64,000 bases of DNA from Chrysomallon squamiferum. Lineage: Eukaryota; Mollusca; Gastropoda; Neomphalida; Peltospiridae. The stretch lies in contig CM022672.1 in assembly GCA_012295275.1 (NCBI GenBank), forward strand, positions 32,481,889 through 32,545,888, given 5' to 3'. The translations under genes and the position numbers were made by a program. Under the pieces are notes generated by a model. It had not been told where the DNA came from. It worked only from the letters and a program-made list of their open reading frames with translations, and did not search any database. This document shows, piece after piece, positions 11,710 through 24,329 of the stretch. Numbering within the stretch: position 1 is the stretch's first letter; each line of letters opens with the position of its first letter.

Positions 11710-13640
11710 ATATTATCATTATTTGTCCATGAATTGATTCTAGTAATGTTTGTTTCAGATGCTTTATTTTGAGTATAGCTTACAGGTTAATTGTTTTTTA
11801 GGTCAAATGTGTATTATGTAACATTACCAATTCTCCACTGAATCTTCTGTGGATGAATTTATATATATATATAAAAGTGATGAACTCTCTCCTCTTTTAT
11901 TAACTACTTTGACAATGTTAGCGGTATATATATATTCTCTATATTTTCTGGCTAACATGCAGCTACGATGCAGTGGAAATACAGTTTATATATAGTAGAG
12001 ATCATATTGAAGATGATTTTGAAACACCCACATCATAGATTTTGAACACCTTTATGTAGACATTCTTATTTAGAAAGTTCTTTTGGTTCTATATTTTTAA
12101 AAATGGTATTTGTAGAAGTAACTTATTATTTCTTCTCCTTTGGCTGGTTTCTTTCTTTCCTTTTTAGTTTTAATAAAGAAAGGAAAAAAGAGAGCATAAT
12201 TCTGAGCATGTGTTTTCTTTAAAGCAAAATTTCTTCCTTCTTTCTATATCACATATATCTGTTGTTACTAGAAACATTATTTCAAAAGTGATGACATCAT
12301 ATTTATACTAAATTTAAAAAAAAGAATCATCTGTTGACGTCAATTACTCGGGCAGTAATCTAGAACCTTCTTTCTACGTCAATCGCACAACAGATTTCAT
12401 TATTTGAACATTTTATTTTAGTTTAGTTTAGTTTTGTATGAGTGAATATTTTCTGCGATTTTGAAAGTTCAGTCGACATAGGTAATTATTAATGATTTAT
12501 AAATGATTACAATATTGTAATAGAGTTACGGAATTTTATAATTTATCTGAATTTTATGCTTTTGAAGTAGATTTGTTTTGTTGTTACAGATTATATAAGA
12601 CTGATAGTTTTTGTGTGGTTTTTCTTTTCCATTATTATTAATATTATTATTATTATTATTATTTTATTTGTATTTATTTATTTATTTATAATTTTATTTT
12701 ATTGTGTTTTTATTGTTTATTTATTTTTTATTATTATTATTTATTTTTTTCAGACACTAGATGAACTGAAAGTGAAATTCATTCTTCTGTTGTGTATAAC
12801 TTTTCTTTCAAAGGCCATCTACAGACGGTCTGGGATTCTGGTCTTGTTGAATTATGCAGGACATTCGTATCTGGTTGTTGGGAGTTCTCTCCCCTGGTGT
12901 AGACCAGCAGACGACTTCCGGCTCAAATGTATCTGTAATATCTTCTGAGTAGGTATCAGCCTCGACAGTTACCAGTCTGATAAACTGTAGGTCGTGCCAG
13001 CATTCTTTTATTGGTAGAGCATTTTCAACACAATGGAAAAATACTTCTAAACAATTATTTTATTATTTTTTTGTTATTGTATCTTCCGGAACGACATGAT
13101 TCTGTTACAAGAAAATGGAGAAAAATATAAAGGTTACTTTACATTTGAGATAAAATGATAAAACTTCAACTAAAATGAGTGGTCACATTTTTCTGTCTTA
13201 TCACCACAGCAATTTAAGTTCTGTTTTCAGTTAAGTTCACATTTGATCTGAATAATTAATTAATTATAAACACTTAATAAATAAACATACATTCTTTATG
13301 TGAAAATTCATGTGTCAAAACTTTACATGAGTTGATGTGAATTCAGCAAACACAATGTCAAACCCTTCACCAGAATTAATAATGAAGCAAAGTTGTGTAT
13401 CTGATTCAGTAATCTAAAATACCCACACATGTGCATAGCCATTCTATGTTTCTAGCATACACATAACATATATTCCAATACACATACATTATACCCTCTC
13501 CTCATTTCAGACTTACATATAAACTCTCACTGTGTAAAACATGTAAACATGAACACTCACATGTACACTTGTGTGTGTGTGGGAGGGCATCAATGCAACA
13601 TTAATACTACTACTACAAGTACTACTATGTTATTACCACT
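11710..13640. other. No recognised gene
   Basis: Only an exon-like piece at about 12755-12945 stands out (acceptor ttttttcag, then TLDELKVKFILLLCITFLSK and a stop at 12948). It was not matched to a family and is low confidence. Confidence 0.5.
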
Positions 13641-13654
13641 ACTACTTCTGCTGG

Positions 13655-14140
13655 ATAGATAGATAGATAGTCAGACAGACAGACAGACAGACAGGTTTAT
13701 TACCGATTCTGGCATTCCCGAATCTGGCAGTGAGATTATAACACATCTTAACTGGCCACGCCAGTTGTTCCATTTCTGGCAATTTATTGCTCACCCTTTC
13801 TAATTGGAGTTCCGTCACCTTAATTGATGTATTTTTGTCTAAATTGGTAGTATTTCCTGTCTCCAAATTTTACAGTGATATAACATTAATTTCCTGTCTC
13901 CAAACATTAATTTGTTTGAAATCTCTATTACGGCTCACCTCTGCTCTTCACTGCTCATTAAGGTTAATCTCGTTAATCGCCCCCTCGGTTCTTCACAGAT
14001 CTCGTTATCCCCATGCGTCTAAATTGGTCTTAATTGCTCACTCCAGTTTTCCCATTTCTGGAAGCGGATTAGAACACCTCACCGCTTACCTAATCTGGAG
14101 ACTGCCAGTTTTGGGAACATACCGATAGATAGATATAGAT
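13655..14140. other. GC-richer block between GATA-type microsatellites
   Basis: A 440-bp segment with repeated phrases (tctggca, taattg, ctgtctccaaa twice) is bounded on the left by (GATA)n(GACA)n at 13656-13692 and on the right by gatagatagatatagata. The ends share an imperfect inverse similarity (attctggcattcccg versus actgccagttttggg). It may be a mobile element that carries or prefers microsatellites; coding potential was not supported. Confidence 0.35.
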
Positions 14141-14754
14141 AACAGGTCAATCATTTTTGAGGATACGGAACGTGAATACAGTACAATTTAGGACGTTATT
14201 ATATACACCAGTTCATTGTGACTTAATATTATATAGGTAATACCATGACGCCAGCAACGTAATGAAGAAAATACGTATAACAATATAGATTTTTTGTGAC
14301 ACTCTGACGGAAATAGAATGCAAAAATTCCAGTTATTTTTAAATATCGGTATTAATCAAAGTCTTGTAAGGAAATATTTCTGTATTTTCGCGTTATTTCA
14401 ACTTCATTATTGATGACACAAATAAAAATGAAAGTTAATAATATTACCGTATAATGTCGTTGTTAACATAAAACTATAAAATTGTGAATTTGTGCTGATC
14501 TAAATAATAACTGACAACATGATAAATAAAATTTTGTGTAATTGTAAAACATGGTTTAATCCTGTTTACTGAATTTGTTTTGATTAATTCACAGACGTTA
14601 CTGTTGAGACCAGGACTGAATCAATGCCGCTTACGTTACTGTTCATCCTTGGATCAGTATTATGAACGCATTAAAAACATTCTTTACATTTGTATTTCAC
14701 GTATTGTTTGTTTATTTTTCTATTGTAACTAACTAATGAATACAAACGCCTATG

Positions 14755-14825
14755 TGGTCCCGCCCACGCTACGTCACTGACGTAAACGCACTTTTGGTTT
14801 CGTAGGAACAATGCTATATATACTA
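14755..14825 (+). promoter_or_regulatory. Promoter-like cluster: GC box, two CRE half-palindromes, TATA
   Basis: Within 70 bp there is a CCCGCCCAC GC box, then TACGTCA and TGACGTAA, then TATATATA about 30 bp further on. This arrangement resembles a compact core promoter reading to the right. No recognisable coding exon follows before the unrelated ORF at 15.6 kb, so the role is inferred only. Confidence 0.3.
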
Positions 14826-15644
14826 TGTGCGTGAGACTAAGAAAATATTAAAATATTTATACACATTACTATTATTATTTTTTATATTGTTGTTGTTGTT
14901 GTTGTTGAAAAGGACTTAACATATGGCTCATTAGAAAACAAACGTAACAAAATAAAATTAACAAATTTATTTTTCTGAGGTATAAACGTAATAATACAGA
15001 AAAATAGAAAAATAGTAAGAAAGTGCACAAATATTCTGTTTTATTGTTTATACGGTATAAAAGTAATAGCACTCACACATACACACACACACATACATAC
15101 ATACATACATTCACACATTACATACAAGGTGAAAGAATAATCTATAATTAACTCTACTTTGAAGTGACAATAATTATCTGCAGCTTGAACTATTTGTTTA
15201 CGCTCAATCTCTTCAAACAATTGATTTCTTTAAGCAAAGATCACCAGTGCAGTTTAGCGCGAATAGGGCGGGGATAGTGATATCTGGGTGAGGCAGAGAA
15301 GGGTGAGAAGTGTTGTATAACTGAGACTGCGGAAAATTGATGATAATATTTTAACACGAAAATTTGTGTTTATTATTTTTACACTTTCCTCGTTTCTTTT
15401 ATTCTTTGTATTAGTCTGGCAGCCAACTGCAATTTTTACCTTAACTTTGTATTGTTCTATTAAGTTTTTTACTGTCGATTTTGGTCTCTATTTTCAGAAA
15501 CTTCTTGATGGCATGTTGTCACTCATGAGCAATTTGAGAAATTCAAATGGCGTCCATAACTCCCTACCTATTCACCCTAGGTAGGTGATTTTTGTCTCTA
15601 TACTTAGGTTTTAGGGGTCAAGATATCCAGTAGAACTAAGTATT

Positions 15645-15998
15645 ATGTTAATATCATATTGTGATAGACGGGCACTAATAGATATAAAGTCGTCTGTGTT
15701 TGGCGGTGTGTCGAAAATGCTCACTGGAAAAAAGGTTTCCCAGAACGTCAGAGTATTACGAATGGTAGCTGAAGAGGCACTTCGTGGGATCATTCAGGAT
15801 AAACCACTACATTGCAGTGATGACCTCAAGCAAATTCTCGAAACCGAAGCCAGCAAGAGTCACTACCAAACGTTGGGTCGATGTCTTGATAAAACCTGTC
15901 CTGCTCACCATGATGTTCATACTGGCTGTCGCGAAGAAGACTGGCCAATTCATCTGACAACCTATGAGCAAATGCTACCATACTACAAAAAAATTTAA
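15645..15998 (+). CDS. 117-aa ORF, fragment of a transposon-like invertebrate protein family
   Basis: The ORF contains LTGKKVSQNVRVLRMVAEEA, a middle part with HYQTLGRC, and ends REEDWPIHLTTYEQMLPYYK. This resembles, from memory, a repetitive uncharacterised family (residues like WxLHLxxxxxMLPYF near the C-terminus) that is found in many copies in invertebrate genomes. The ORF ends at a stop where family members continue, so it is probably a truncated copy. Function is unknown. Confidence 0.4.
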   Translation: MLISYCDRRALIDIKSSVFGGVSKMLTGKKVSQNVRVLRMVAEEALRGIIQDKPLHCSDDLKQILETEASKSHYQTLGRCLDKTCPAHHDVHTGCREEDWPIHLTTYEQMLPYYKKI

Positions 15999-16569
15999 AA
16001 GTGACCAAATAATAATAATAAGAATAATAATAATAATAACAACAACATCAACAACAACAATAATAATAATATATAAATGATAAAATAAAGATAACTAAAT
16101 TTTAATGTTCAGTGATTATCTCTCTGAATTTTCTGAAATTTAAACAACAGTGCATAGGAATATTAATACGTATAAAAACATACACTGGTGTAAATAAAAT
16201 GTTGTTTGGGTTTTTTCAGAAACTTTTAATTATTGTAGATAAGAATACAGTTGATATTAATATAGTAAATATTATTGAGCTATGTTATTATTTTGTTTGT
16301 ATTCCTTTATTAATCTGAATTTTTACTGTTATAATTATCATATCAAAATGATCACACACACACACACAGACAAACACAAACACACATACATACACATACA
16401 TAGAAAATGCATACATCTGACAGATACTTTAACCCAAATTTAGATAATTAGATATAACAGGTATAACTAACTGTGAAGCTTATGAGGGAAGTGAAATGAT
16501 ATTCACAAAACTAAATACTCCTCTAATGTGACTTAATAACTGAATAGATGCTCTCTTTTTTCACCCATT

Positions 16570-16690
16570 TTGTCCAATCTGGCTCTTCTCAACCTTTTTA
16601 CCATTGTGGAACCTTTGAAATCATTTTTATGTCTCAGAGAATCACTTTATGAAAATTATAATATACCAATACTTATGTCTTTGTTTTATA
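16570..16690. mobile_element. Possible hAT MITE end
   Basis: The stretch ctggctcttctcaacctttt then ccattgtggaacctttgaaa resembles one end of common hAT MITEs (consensus CAGTGGTTCTCAACCTTTTT). A matching opposite end (ggagaatcactg near 17214) is weak and no target duplication was found. Confidence 0.35.
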
Positions 16691-17761
16691 TTTTTAATCA
16701 TAGTCATGTTGTTTAAATTAATATGTATATATACGGGGTTTTGGGTTTTTTTTTTTTTTTTTTTTTTTTTTGCTGGGGATAACTGGTTTAAGGAAAAATG
16801 ACTCCCTTTCTTGCAAAAAACTCCCCGAAATGCTGGTCAGTATTGACACAAAGGATTTCATACACAAACAAACACAACAAAAATAAATAAATAAATAAAA
16901 CTAGAATAATAAAAAAATAAATATCTGTGAACAACACAAAAATTATAAATATACATAACTAACATCACATACATATATAACACATATAAAAAGAATGAAA
17001 GCAGATAAGTGTTCCAGTATCATGTCATTTATTGAGAATGTGGAAAAGATTTGAGATGAATCAAGGTGAAATGTATTTGAACAAATGATAATAATGACTC
17101 AGTGTGGATCATTCACCCAGTCACACAGCAGATGATACAAAAATCTATCAAAAATACATTAGCCTCTCTTTCACTGTTTATTACCCAGAAATCTCTTGTG
17201 TAAGCCCAGTGGAGAATCACTGACAGATGTAACAATCTACTCAGTCTGTGAGGAGTTTTTCTTCACAAAGTGTATCATAATGAAACTGAAAATATCAGCT
17301 CAGGAGCATGTTGACATTTTGTTTGAGAAACTTGAACACACTGAAATATCAGGTGACTAAAGACAAAAGTCTCTGATCTTTGCCAAGGTTTGGAGAGACA
17401 CATTTTGTTGTATTACTTACTTGAATTTTTACTTCACAATTAAAATGATTTGTAAGTCAGTAAATTAATCACTAAGTCTCATTTTAGAAACATTGTTTAC
17501 TTTGTTTATTACTGGGAGGTCTCACTCTACAGTTTGTTTCTCAAACACTATTCAGTGTTAGGCATCCATTTTTACAGGTGTAAGAAATCCATGGAATAAA
17601 TATTTAATATTTTCCTAATCCTGAATATTAATTTACTGATTGCTCTACCAACAAATCAATAGTGTGTCAGTTCCCAAAACAATATATTACCACTTTGCAG
17701 CTGTGATGTTATGTTATTAGATAAACACACAAATACACAAATACACACACACACATACATT

Positions 17762-17824
<63 letters not shown>

Positions 17825-17856
17825 TTACATACATACATACATACATATATATATAT

Positions 17857-18525
17857 GGGTCATTCCGTGTCAAATCACCCAATGGTTTAAACCCGACCGT
17901 CTCAGATTTTTATGAAACTTGGTATACTTGTTGACTGGGATCCCACAGCACCAAATTTTAGCTCAATCAGACCAGTGGTGTGGGAGATACGGCCCACCGA
18001 ATTTTGAGATTTTTGCCAAAAATGGGTGTGACCACCAACCTTAGAACCCTTATATCTCAGGAACTACTGGGCCAATCTTCATAAAATTGGTATTATTAGA
18101 AAGGCAAAATGACAAGGATTCCAAATCTGCCATTTCTGTTTAGTTTGGAAAATATTGGAGTACCTTGACCTTTTGACCTTTGCTATGACCTTGAAATTGA
18201 CTGTGTGGATCACGTGATCTTGAGATGACCTTTATTGAAATTTAATCTCCCACATGTTAACTAAAACATATAAAAGTTTCCTGGGTGTAATATTTTTTGT
18301 TTAGCCACAATATAGATTTTAAAAATGCACATACATGAAAATAACACCTTTTCAGCCATTAACATCTGATTAACTAAAACCTGAATGATCAATTCTGGAT
18401 GCTAGGAATATTTCAGATTTGGTGCTGTGGGATCCCAGTCAACAAGTATACCAAGTTTCATAAAAATCTGAGACGGTCGGGTTTAAATTTCTTATTTTTT
18501 GGGGTGATTTGACACGGAATGACCC
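17857..18525. mobile_element. 669-bp non-autonomous DNA transposon with ~100-bp TIRs
   Basis: The left end gggtcattccgtgtcaaatc (17857) is repeated in inverse at 18525. The inverted repeats extend to about 17956 and back to about 18417, sharing acccgaccgtctcagatttt and ttggtatacttgttgactgg, with a small spacer difference near the tips. It sits inside an (AT)n tract, consistent with an AT/TA target site. There is no ORF inside. The interior holds several TGACCTT motifs. Confidence 0.85.
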
Positions 18526-19139
18526 ATATATATATATATATCTGACTAATCATTTCAAAGTCCTGACCTACTAACATTAATCTATTATGATCAAAACATT
18601 ACTAGTCTATGTGCTGTCTACCTCTGATTTTGAGGGAAAATTCCACAGCAAAAGAACATATACAAATAAACTATGTCTCTGCTGGAACTCAATTTTAGAA
18701 GTAGTTTCAATTGTTGAACAATGGCAGCAATTTTCATATAATTAGACTACAGTGTGAGAAGAAATGATCACAACTTCTTTGAAGGATTAATAAACAATGA
18801 CCCCATGTCTCGTAATATCTGCAGCTAGATGAATGAGACTATTTTCATTGTGTTGTGATACTTCAGTAAATTCGCTCATTTACATTTAGTGTGAAAAGTA
18901 GAATCTGCGTAAATACATGTGAGCACATTTTGTGTTGTTTATTGCTTTCATAATGGTCAGAGTGATCTAAAATATGACAATGCAGTTTTTAAGGTTTGAA
19001 ATATTTCTTACTCTTACTACTCTGTTAATGTTACATATACACTTTAGAGATATGCAGAATTAAATTTGTTCATGACAAGATCAGAAAAAATCAGTAAATT
19101 TTTTATTGAATGTAAAATATTAGTTTTCTTCACAAGGTT

Positions 19140-19262
19140 GGAGTATGCACAAAGACTTAATCACTGAACAGTAACTCAAATCATTGAGCTACAAATGATG
19201 AGGCTTGAACCAGCTGTCTGTTATTTTTCAACCTAGTGTCCTAACCTATATAAGTTATTGCT
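19140..19262 (-). mobile_element. Possible tRNA-derived SINE fragment
   Basis: The minus strand carries CTGGTTCAAGCCTCATC, a near-perfect B-box (GGTTCAANCCT-like), preceded about 30 nt upstream by an AGGTTGAAAAATAAC segment that may be a worn A-box. It does not fold into a plausible intact tRNA. Confidence 0.4.
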
Positions 19263-19782
19263 GCTTGGTTATATGATTGAAGTTGTATACAAACAAAAAT
19301 GGACATGTGCATGCAGATAAGAATATACACAAAAACATGTATATACATAAAGAAATTTAAATAAGAAAAACTCATCACTTCTTGGGCTATCCAGTTAGCA
19401 GCTAAAGACCATTGATATGTACCATCCCACAGACAGGAGAGTACATACCATAGTCATTATTATATTAGTGCAAAGACTACCAAATCCAGCTCTCTTTAAA
19501 ACAGAAAACTAATTTATTGAATATATATTTTCACAACAGCTAACTTATGCACTTCATAATAAATATATAGAAATTATCACCCTTCATTCTAGATTCTTCA
19601 TTCATTCATTCGTTCATTCATTCATTTCATTGCTACTAACTAAAAGGAAATTTATATTTATGATGCTATTTTATGAATTAAACTTTTCATTCAAATGGTT
19701 ACATTTTGCTGGGTTTTTCTAAGGAAAAAAGTTCCTTAGATATAATAAAAAAAACCTGTGAGAAATTCAAAGGAGACTGTTA

Positions 19783-19784
<2 letters not shown>

Positions 19785-19826
<42 letters not shown>
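19785..19826. repeat. (CA)n microsatellite
   Basis: About 20 CA units; an inverse (GT)n-rich piece follows at 19858-19890. Confidence 0.95.
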
Positions 19827-19829
<3 letters not shown>

Positions 19830-20524
19830 GCATTTTCATCATATTTGTCCATCTGTTTGTGTGTGCGTGTGTATGTGGGTGTGTGTGTCCGTTCTGCGTC
19901 ATTCTACGGTTTGCCTAGTTTCTCTAGGATTACCCTTTACGTTTTATTCTACGAAATAATCATTATATTAGAACAGTGAAACCTAGATTTTATTTTCTTC
20001 TGAAATGAAAGGATTTGAAATAAACTATGAAGATTTTTTCATCCATAAATTATTTTAAATAATCGCATATATCGTTATTTGTTTACGATGGATAATATTT
20101 CAGAAACCCTATCTTTGACTCTGATGCTCTTGCTCCAGGGACGAAATCAATGTAAATAAATGACAAGGGGAAATAACCCTCATGCACAATAAGCATTATA
20201 TCCGGGTATTCAAACCCTTTTGAAAATTTAAATTGTGGTAGGGAAATACAGAGGGTCTGTAAAAGATTATGGCTCACAGAACTTTAAAAAAAAAAGAACA
20301 GCTTAAAAGAATTTCAAGACATTTCATCTTTCTTCGGACACAGACTGAGGCTTAAACTTTTTAAAGATTTGGACCAACGCAGATCAGCCCGGTTAGATTT
20401 CAATTATTATTTATTGAATTAAGACAAAGACAGAACTGAGAACAAAAAAAACCATTGTAGTCTAAACCATAATAAGAACGGATTTACAAAAATGCACAAA
20501 CATTTGCATCACAAAACACAGTTT

Positions 20525-20675
20525 AAGGGCAGTAGGTTTTTTTTTTAAGGTGTTACTATAAGTTGTTGTTGGAAACATTAACCTTCGTTTTGCAGACAGT
20601 TGAACTTGAAGGGCAGGAGGGGTTTTACTAGGGGTATTACTGTAAGTCGTCACTGGCAACATTCATATTTATTTT
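20525..20675. repeat. Two-copy tandem repeat, ~85-100 bp
   Basis: Segments gggcagtaggtttt ... gtgttactataagttgttg ... ggaaacatta and gggcaggaggggtttt ... ggtattactgtaagtcgtca ... ggcaacattc match in order. It gives a repeated peptide in the minus-strand ORF there, which is not thought to be a gene. Confidence 0.65.
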
Positions 20676-20839
20676 ACAGAACTAAATGCTTTGATATAAA
20701 TCAATAGGTGTGGTATAGTCCATAGTAAAGAGTAGATTATTATTTACTAACTGAAGTCATTACCAAAAAAAAATAATTGTTGCATATTAGTTTGACAGTC
20801 ACATTGATATTGCAGTATCCAAATCTGTCCTGTTTTCAG

Positions 20840-23144
20840 GTATGTTGAAAATGATAGACATCTACTGCACATGAAACCTGTTGTAGATGAAGTATCTCAT
20901 AAGGCACGTTTTTACAAGGGATATGTGTGTTATTAATATTTTTTTATTTTTTTCTAATTTATTTTAGGTTAGAATGTTGAAATTGTTTGACACATTAATT
21001 TGTATAGTTAATGTTCTTTCTATTTATGTACTTACCTGTGCCAGTAATTAATTAAACTTTATGGATATATGTTCTCATTAATTTTTTTTTTTTTTTTTTT
21101 TTTTACAATATTATAATAAGTTGTAGCAGTAACACACGTCAGGTATTTATTGTTATTATTATATTTATTATATTTGTTTCTTTTATGTAAGATCAGTGTT
21201 CATATACTTTGTTGCAATGGAAGATATGTTTTGTCAGATCCTGTTTTGTTTTTGTGTTGTTTTTTTAACAATACTGTAACAAAACATTTCAGACTGATAT
21301 GTCAGATGAATATGAGCCTTGTGAGGAGGACCAAGCATACAAAGACAGTGTTTGTGATGTAACTACACCACAAGATGATAGCTCTGATGATCATAGTAAT
21401 AATTTCTCCTTACGGGGAAAGTGAAGAAGACAAAATTTCAAGTAAGATGTAACAATATTTTTACCAATCATTCACACACATGTTATTACATTCAGTCAAA
21501 AGCTACTACAAACTCTTTATTACTTTTACAAGTCATACATAATTTGAAAGGTATGTTTTTCACACACATTTCTGCTGTCAGTTCTTTTACTGAGATAAAC
21601 ATTTGTCTGTTGACAGAAACCAGTAATGAAAGATGCGTAGCTTGAGAAAGGGTAATATAATTATTAAGAGAAAATCCTTGTTACCTTGATTCATTTATTG
21701 TTATAAATGTTGAGTTGTTTCCCTTTCTTTATGTTTGTTTATCTTTCTTACAGTTAAACCAGAGTTAATAATCAAAACATGGTAGTAAATGTTTCACATA
21801 TCAGATAGTTAAGTTCTATGATGTCACTCTACTTGTGCTGTAATGTTGCTTTTTATGTAATTATAATAGCAGTAAATAAATAAATGTTTTATAAAGACAT
21901 GCAAAATGATAGAGTTCATATTTACAATACAAAACTGATAAAGTTCAGCTAAAGAATTCATTTATAGTTAAAAGTGAACCCAGTTTTTATATATATTTTA
22001 CATTCTTACAAGATAAAGTTTATGTTGTGTTTTGTTTTCCTTTATTTACTTTTTATTTATTTTTATTTTTTATTTTCTGCCTGCAAATGAAAATTAATAA
22101 TAAATTATAACAGTAATAATTTATAGTTTAGAAGTATGTTAATCTTGTTATTATTGTGTAATTTTTGTTTTTATTCTAAAGATTGTTTCCATCTAATGTT
22201 AGAATAAATATAATTAGACAAATATGTGATTATGTTATGATTCACATACACTTTGTGAAAAGTACAGGCTTAAGTGGCACTTTTATTTATTTATTTATTT
22301 TAATTTAAAAGTTAATGCTTGTAATGATCATTTATTTAGTCATTGTTTTAGGTTTTCTGTTGCAAAAATTCATCCTAACAATAGTTTACAACAAGCTTTA
22401 ATAACTTTTAATATTTCAGTTAAATAACAAAACTTGTGCCATTAATACCTAGGAATAATGTTAAATTTTTTATTAAATTTCTAGTAATTCAAAAGAAAAT
22501 ACTTCTTGTCAATACAGCATCGCATTTTCCTAGTTCAGTCTCACAATACATATACATATATATATACATATACACACACACACACATATATATATTTATT
22601 TATTTATTTATACATACGTGTGTGTTTCTGTTTTTCTATCTCATTTTATTCTTTTTTCATCCATCCATTTGTTTCTCATCATCTCACTGTATACATAAGT
22701 TTAGACTGACACAGATATCTTATGAAAAACATTTACATTCAGCTTTGTCAGTAGCATTTTACTGTGTGTAGCACTTTAACAATTGTGTTTTGTGATTCTT
22801 ACAGTTTCTCATTTCCTAGTAAAAAGCATTTCATGTGAAATGATAATTTTTTTTCAGTTTGATGGAATTAGATTTGGGAATAAATATTAAACTGATGCAA
22901 GGTAAGTGTTATTTTGATGTGCATATAATAAATACAGATTGAAATCTTCATTATTTGACTTTAAAAATACTGAAACAAAACTGTATTTTCCTTTGTAACA
23001 TTATATTTGCACACATCAGCTTTGATTACAGATAATGAAAAGTTTCAGCTCCATTAAAACTGACTGAAATAAATGTGATTCATTGTTAGGGATATTATTT
23101 TTCATTTTATTTTATTTTATTTTATTTTATTTTATTTTATTTTA

Positions 23145-23186
<42 letters not shown>

Positions 23187-23295
23187 TTAACTCCTTTTTC
23201 TGTACAAATGTGCTTCTTGTTTGTGTTGCAGAGTGTTAATCATAAAGGTGGAGCAATGAAAAATTCAAAAGAGAAAAAGAAGAACAGTTAGAAAT
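20840..23295 (+). other. Chain of exon-like segments, unassigned
   Basis: Four segments have strong splice signals on the plus strand: 20840-~20921 (ttttcag acceptor; YVENDRHLLHMKPVVDEVSH), 21293-21441 (atttcag / gtaaga; acidic MSDEYEPCEEDQAYKDS), 22859-22901 (tttttcag / gtaagt; LMELDLGINIKLMQ) and 23232-23295 (ttgcag / gtaagt). No continuous frame joins them; the second contains a stop and looks frameshifted. They may be a long non-coding RNA or a decayed gene. No family was recognised. Confidence 0.3.
23100..23189. repeat. (ATTTT)n(ATT)n microsatellite
   Basis: About 9 ATTTT units then about 13 ATT units, 40 bp before the exon-like acceptor at 23231. Confidence 0.95.
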
Positions 23296-23552
23296 GTAAG
23301 TTGGACTATAGAAAAATTAAATACAACTTGGTGACTGGTGGATGAGAAAGTAGTTATCAGCAGCGTACATGTTCTAAACCCTGATCTCCCAAATGTAACA
23401 ATTTTTTATATATTTTTAAATTATTTCTTCCAAAATGATAAATTCACAAAATCTGGAATAATCATCCCCAGTATTGTTTGATGTAGTGCATTTATCATAA
23501 GCATTCTGTTTTCTGAACAGAAACTCACAGTGCGTTTCTGAAACTGACTTTC

Positions 23553-24320
23553 TCAACCTCCAAAAAGACTGACAATATGCATCACACAGCTGATTTTAAC
23601 ATAATTTCTAACCTGAACTTTATCCAGTGAATTATATACTAGAACAGCCTTTCCTGTCAATTTACTCTGAACTAATAAGTGCCCAAACTGTTTTGACCAT
23701 TTAGATACCAACCACACTCTTTTGAGAAAGAAAATTTCAACATCATTTTCATCCAAATCAGTAACTGAACTGTAACAATTATTGATTCTAAAATCATTCA
23801 ATCCATTCTCACTTGAATTCTCTCTAAACTGTCCTCTCATTTTAAGTTCAAGTTCCATTTTCTGTTTAATTATCTGAAATTCTCTTTCATTGTCCCTCTC
23901 TTAATCTCTCCTTTTCTGTCTCATACCCTGTCTTCTCTCTCTCTTTCATTTTCTTTCCTTTGATACACTCTGTCTTCTCTCCATTTTCTTTTCTTTCATA
24001 GTCTCTTTGCTCTCTATCATTTTCATCTTCTACTTTCTTAAGCTTTAATTTTTGTTTGAAGGTTAATATCCTTTAATAGTAGTGATTCTGCCATACTCTG
24101 AGTTACACTTATGTCATTACTTCCCCCATTCTCATTATCTAAAGAACCTCCAAAAAAAGCCTCTGTTACTACTTCTCTGATTTGCTCTCTCTTGACTGGG
24201 ACTTGAAATATTATGAATATTTGCTAATTCTGTTAGCTCAGCCCTCTTGGCTCTTTTAGTAGAAGTTACACCAAGATTGTGCACTATATCTTGATCCGTA
24301 ATAATTTCTGTTCTGATTTT
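23553..24320 (-). pseudogene. Degenerate retroelement gag-like sequence
   Basis: On the minus strand, an RKREL/EL-rich charged coiled segment (about 24080-23860) is followed by a block whose spacing resembles Ty3-type gag (DENDVEIFF ... WSKQFGHLLVQSKLTGKA ... VYNSL). This is the capsid-like region of LTR retroelements. An upstream part (TKRAKRAELTELA) fits a gag N-terminus. Several stops and frameshifts disrupt it. No LTRs or pol were found nearby, so only a fragment remains. Confidence 0.6.
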
Positions 24321-24329
24321 ATAATTTTA

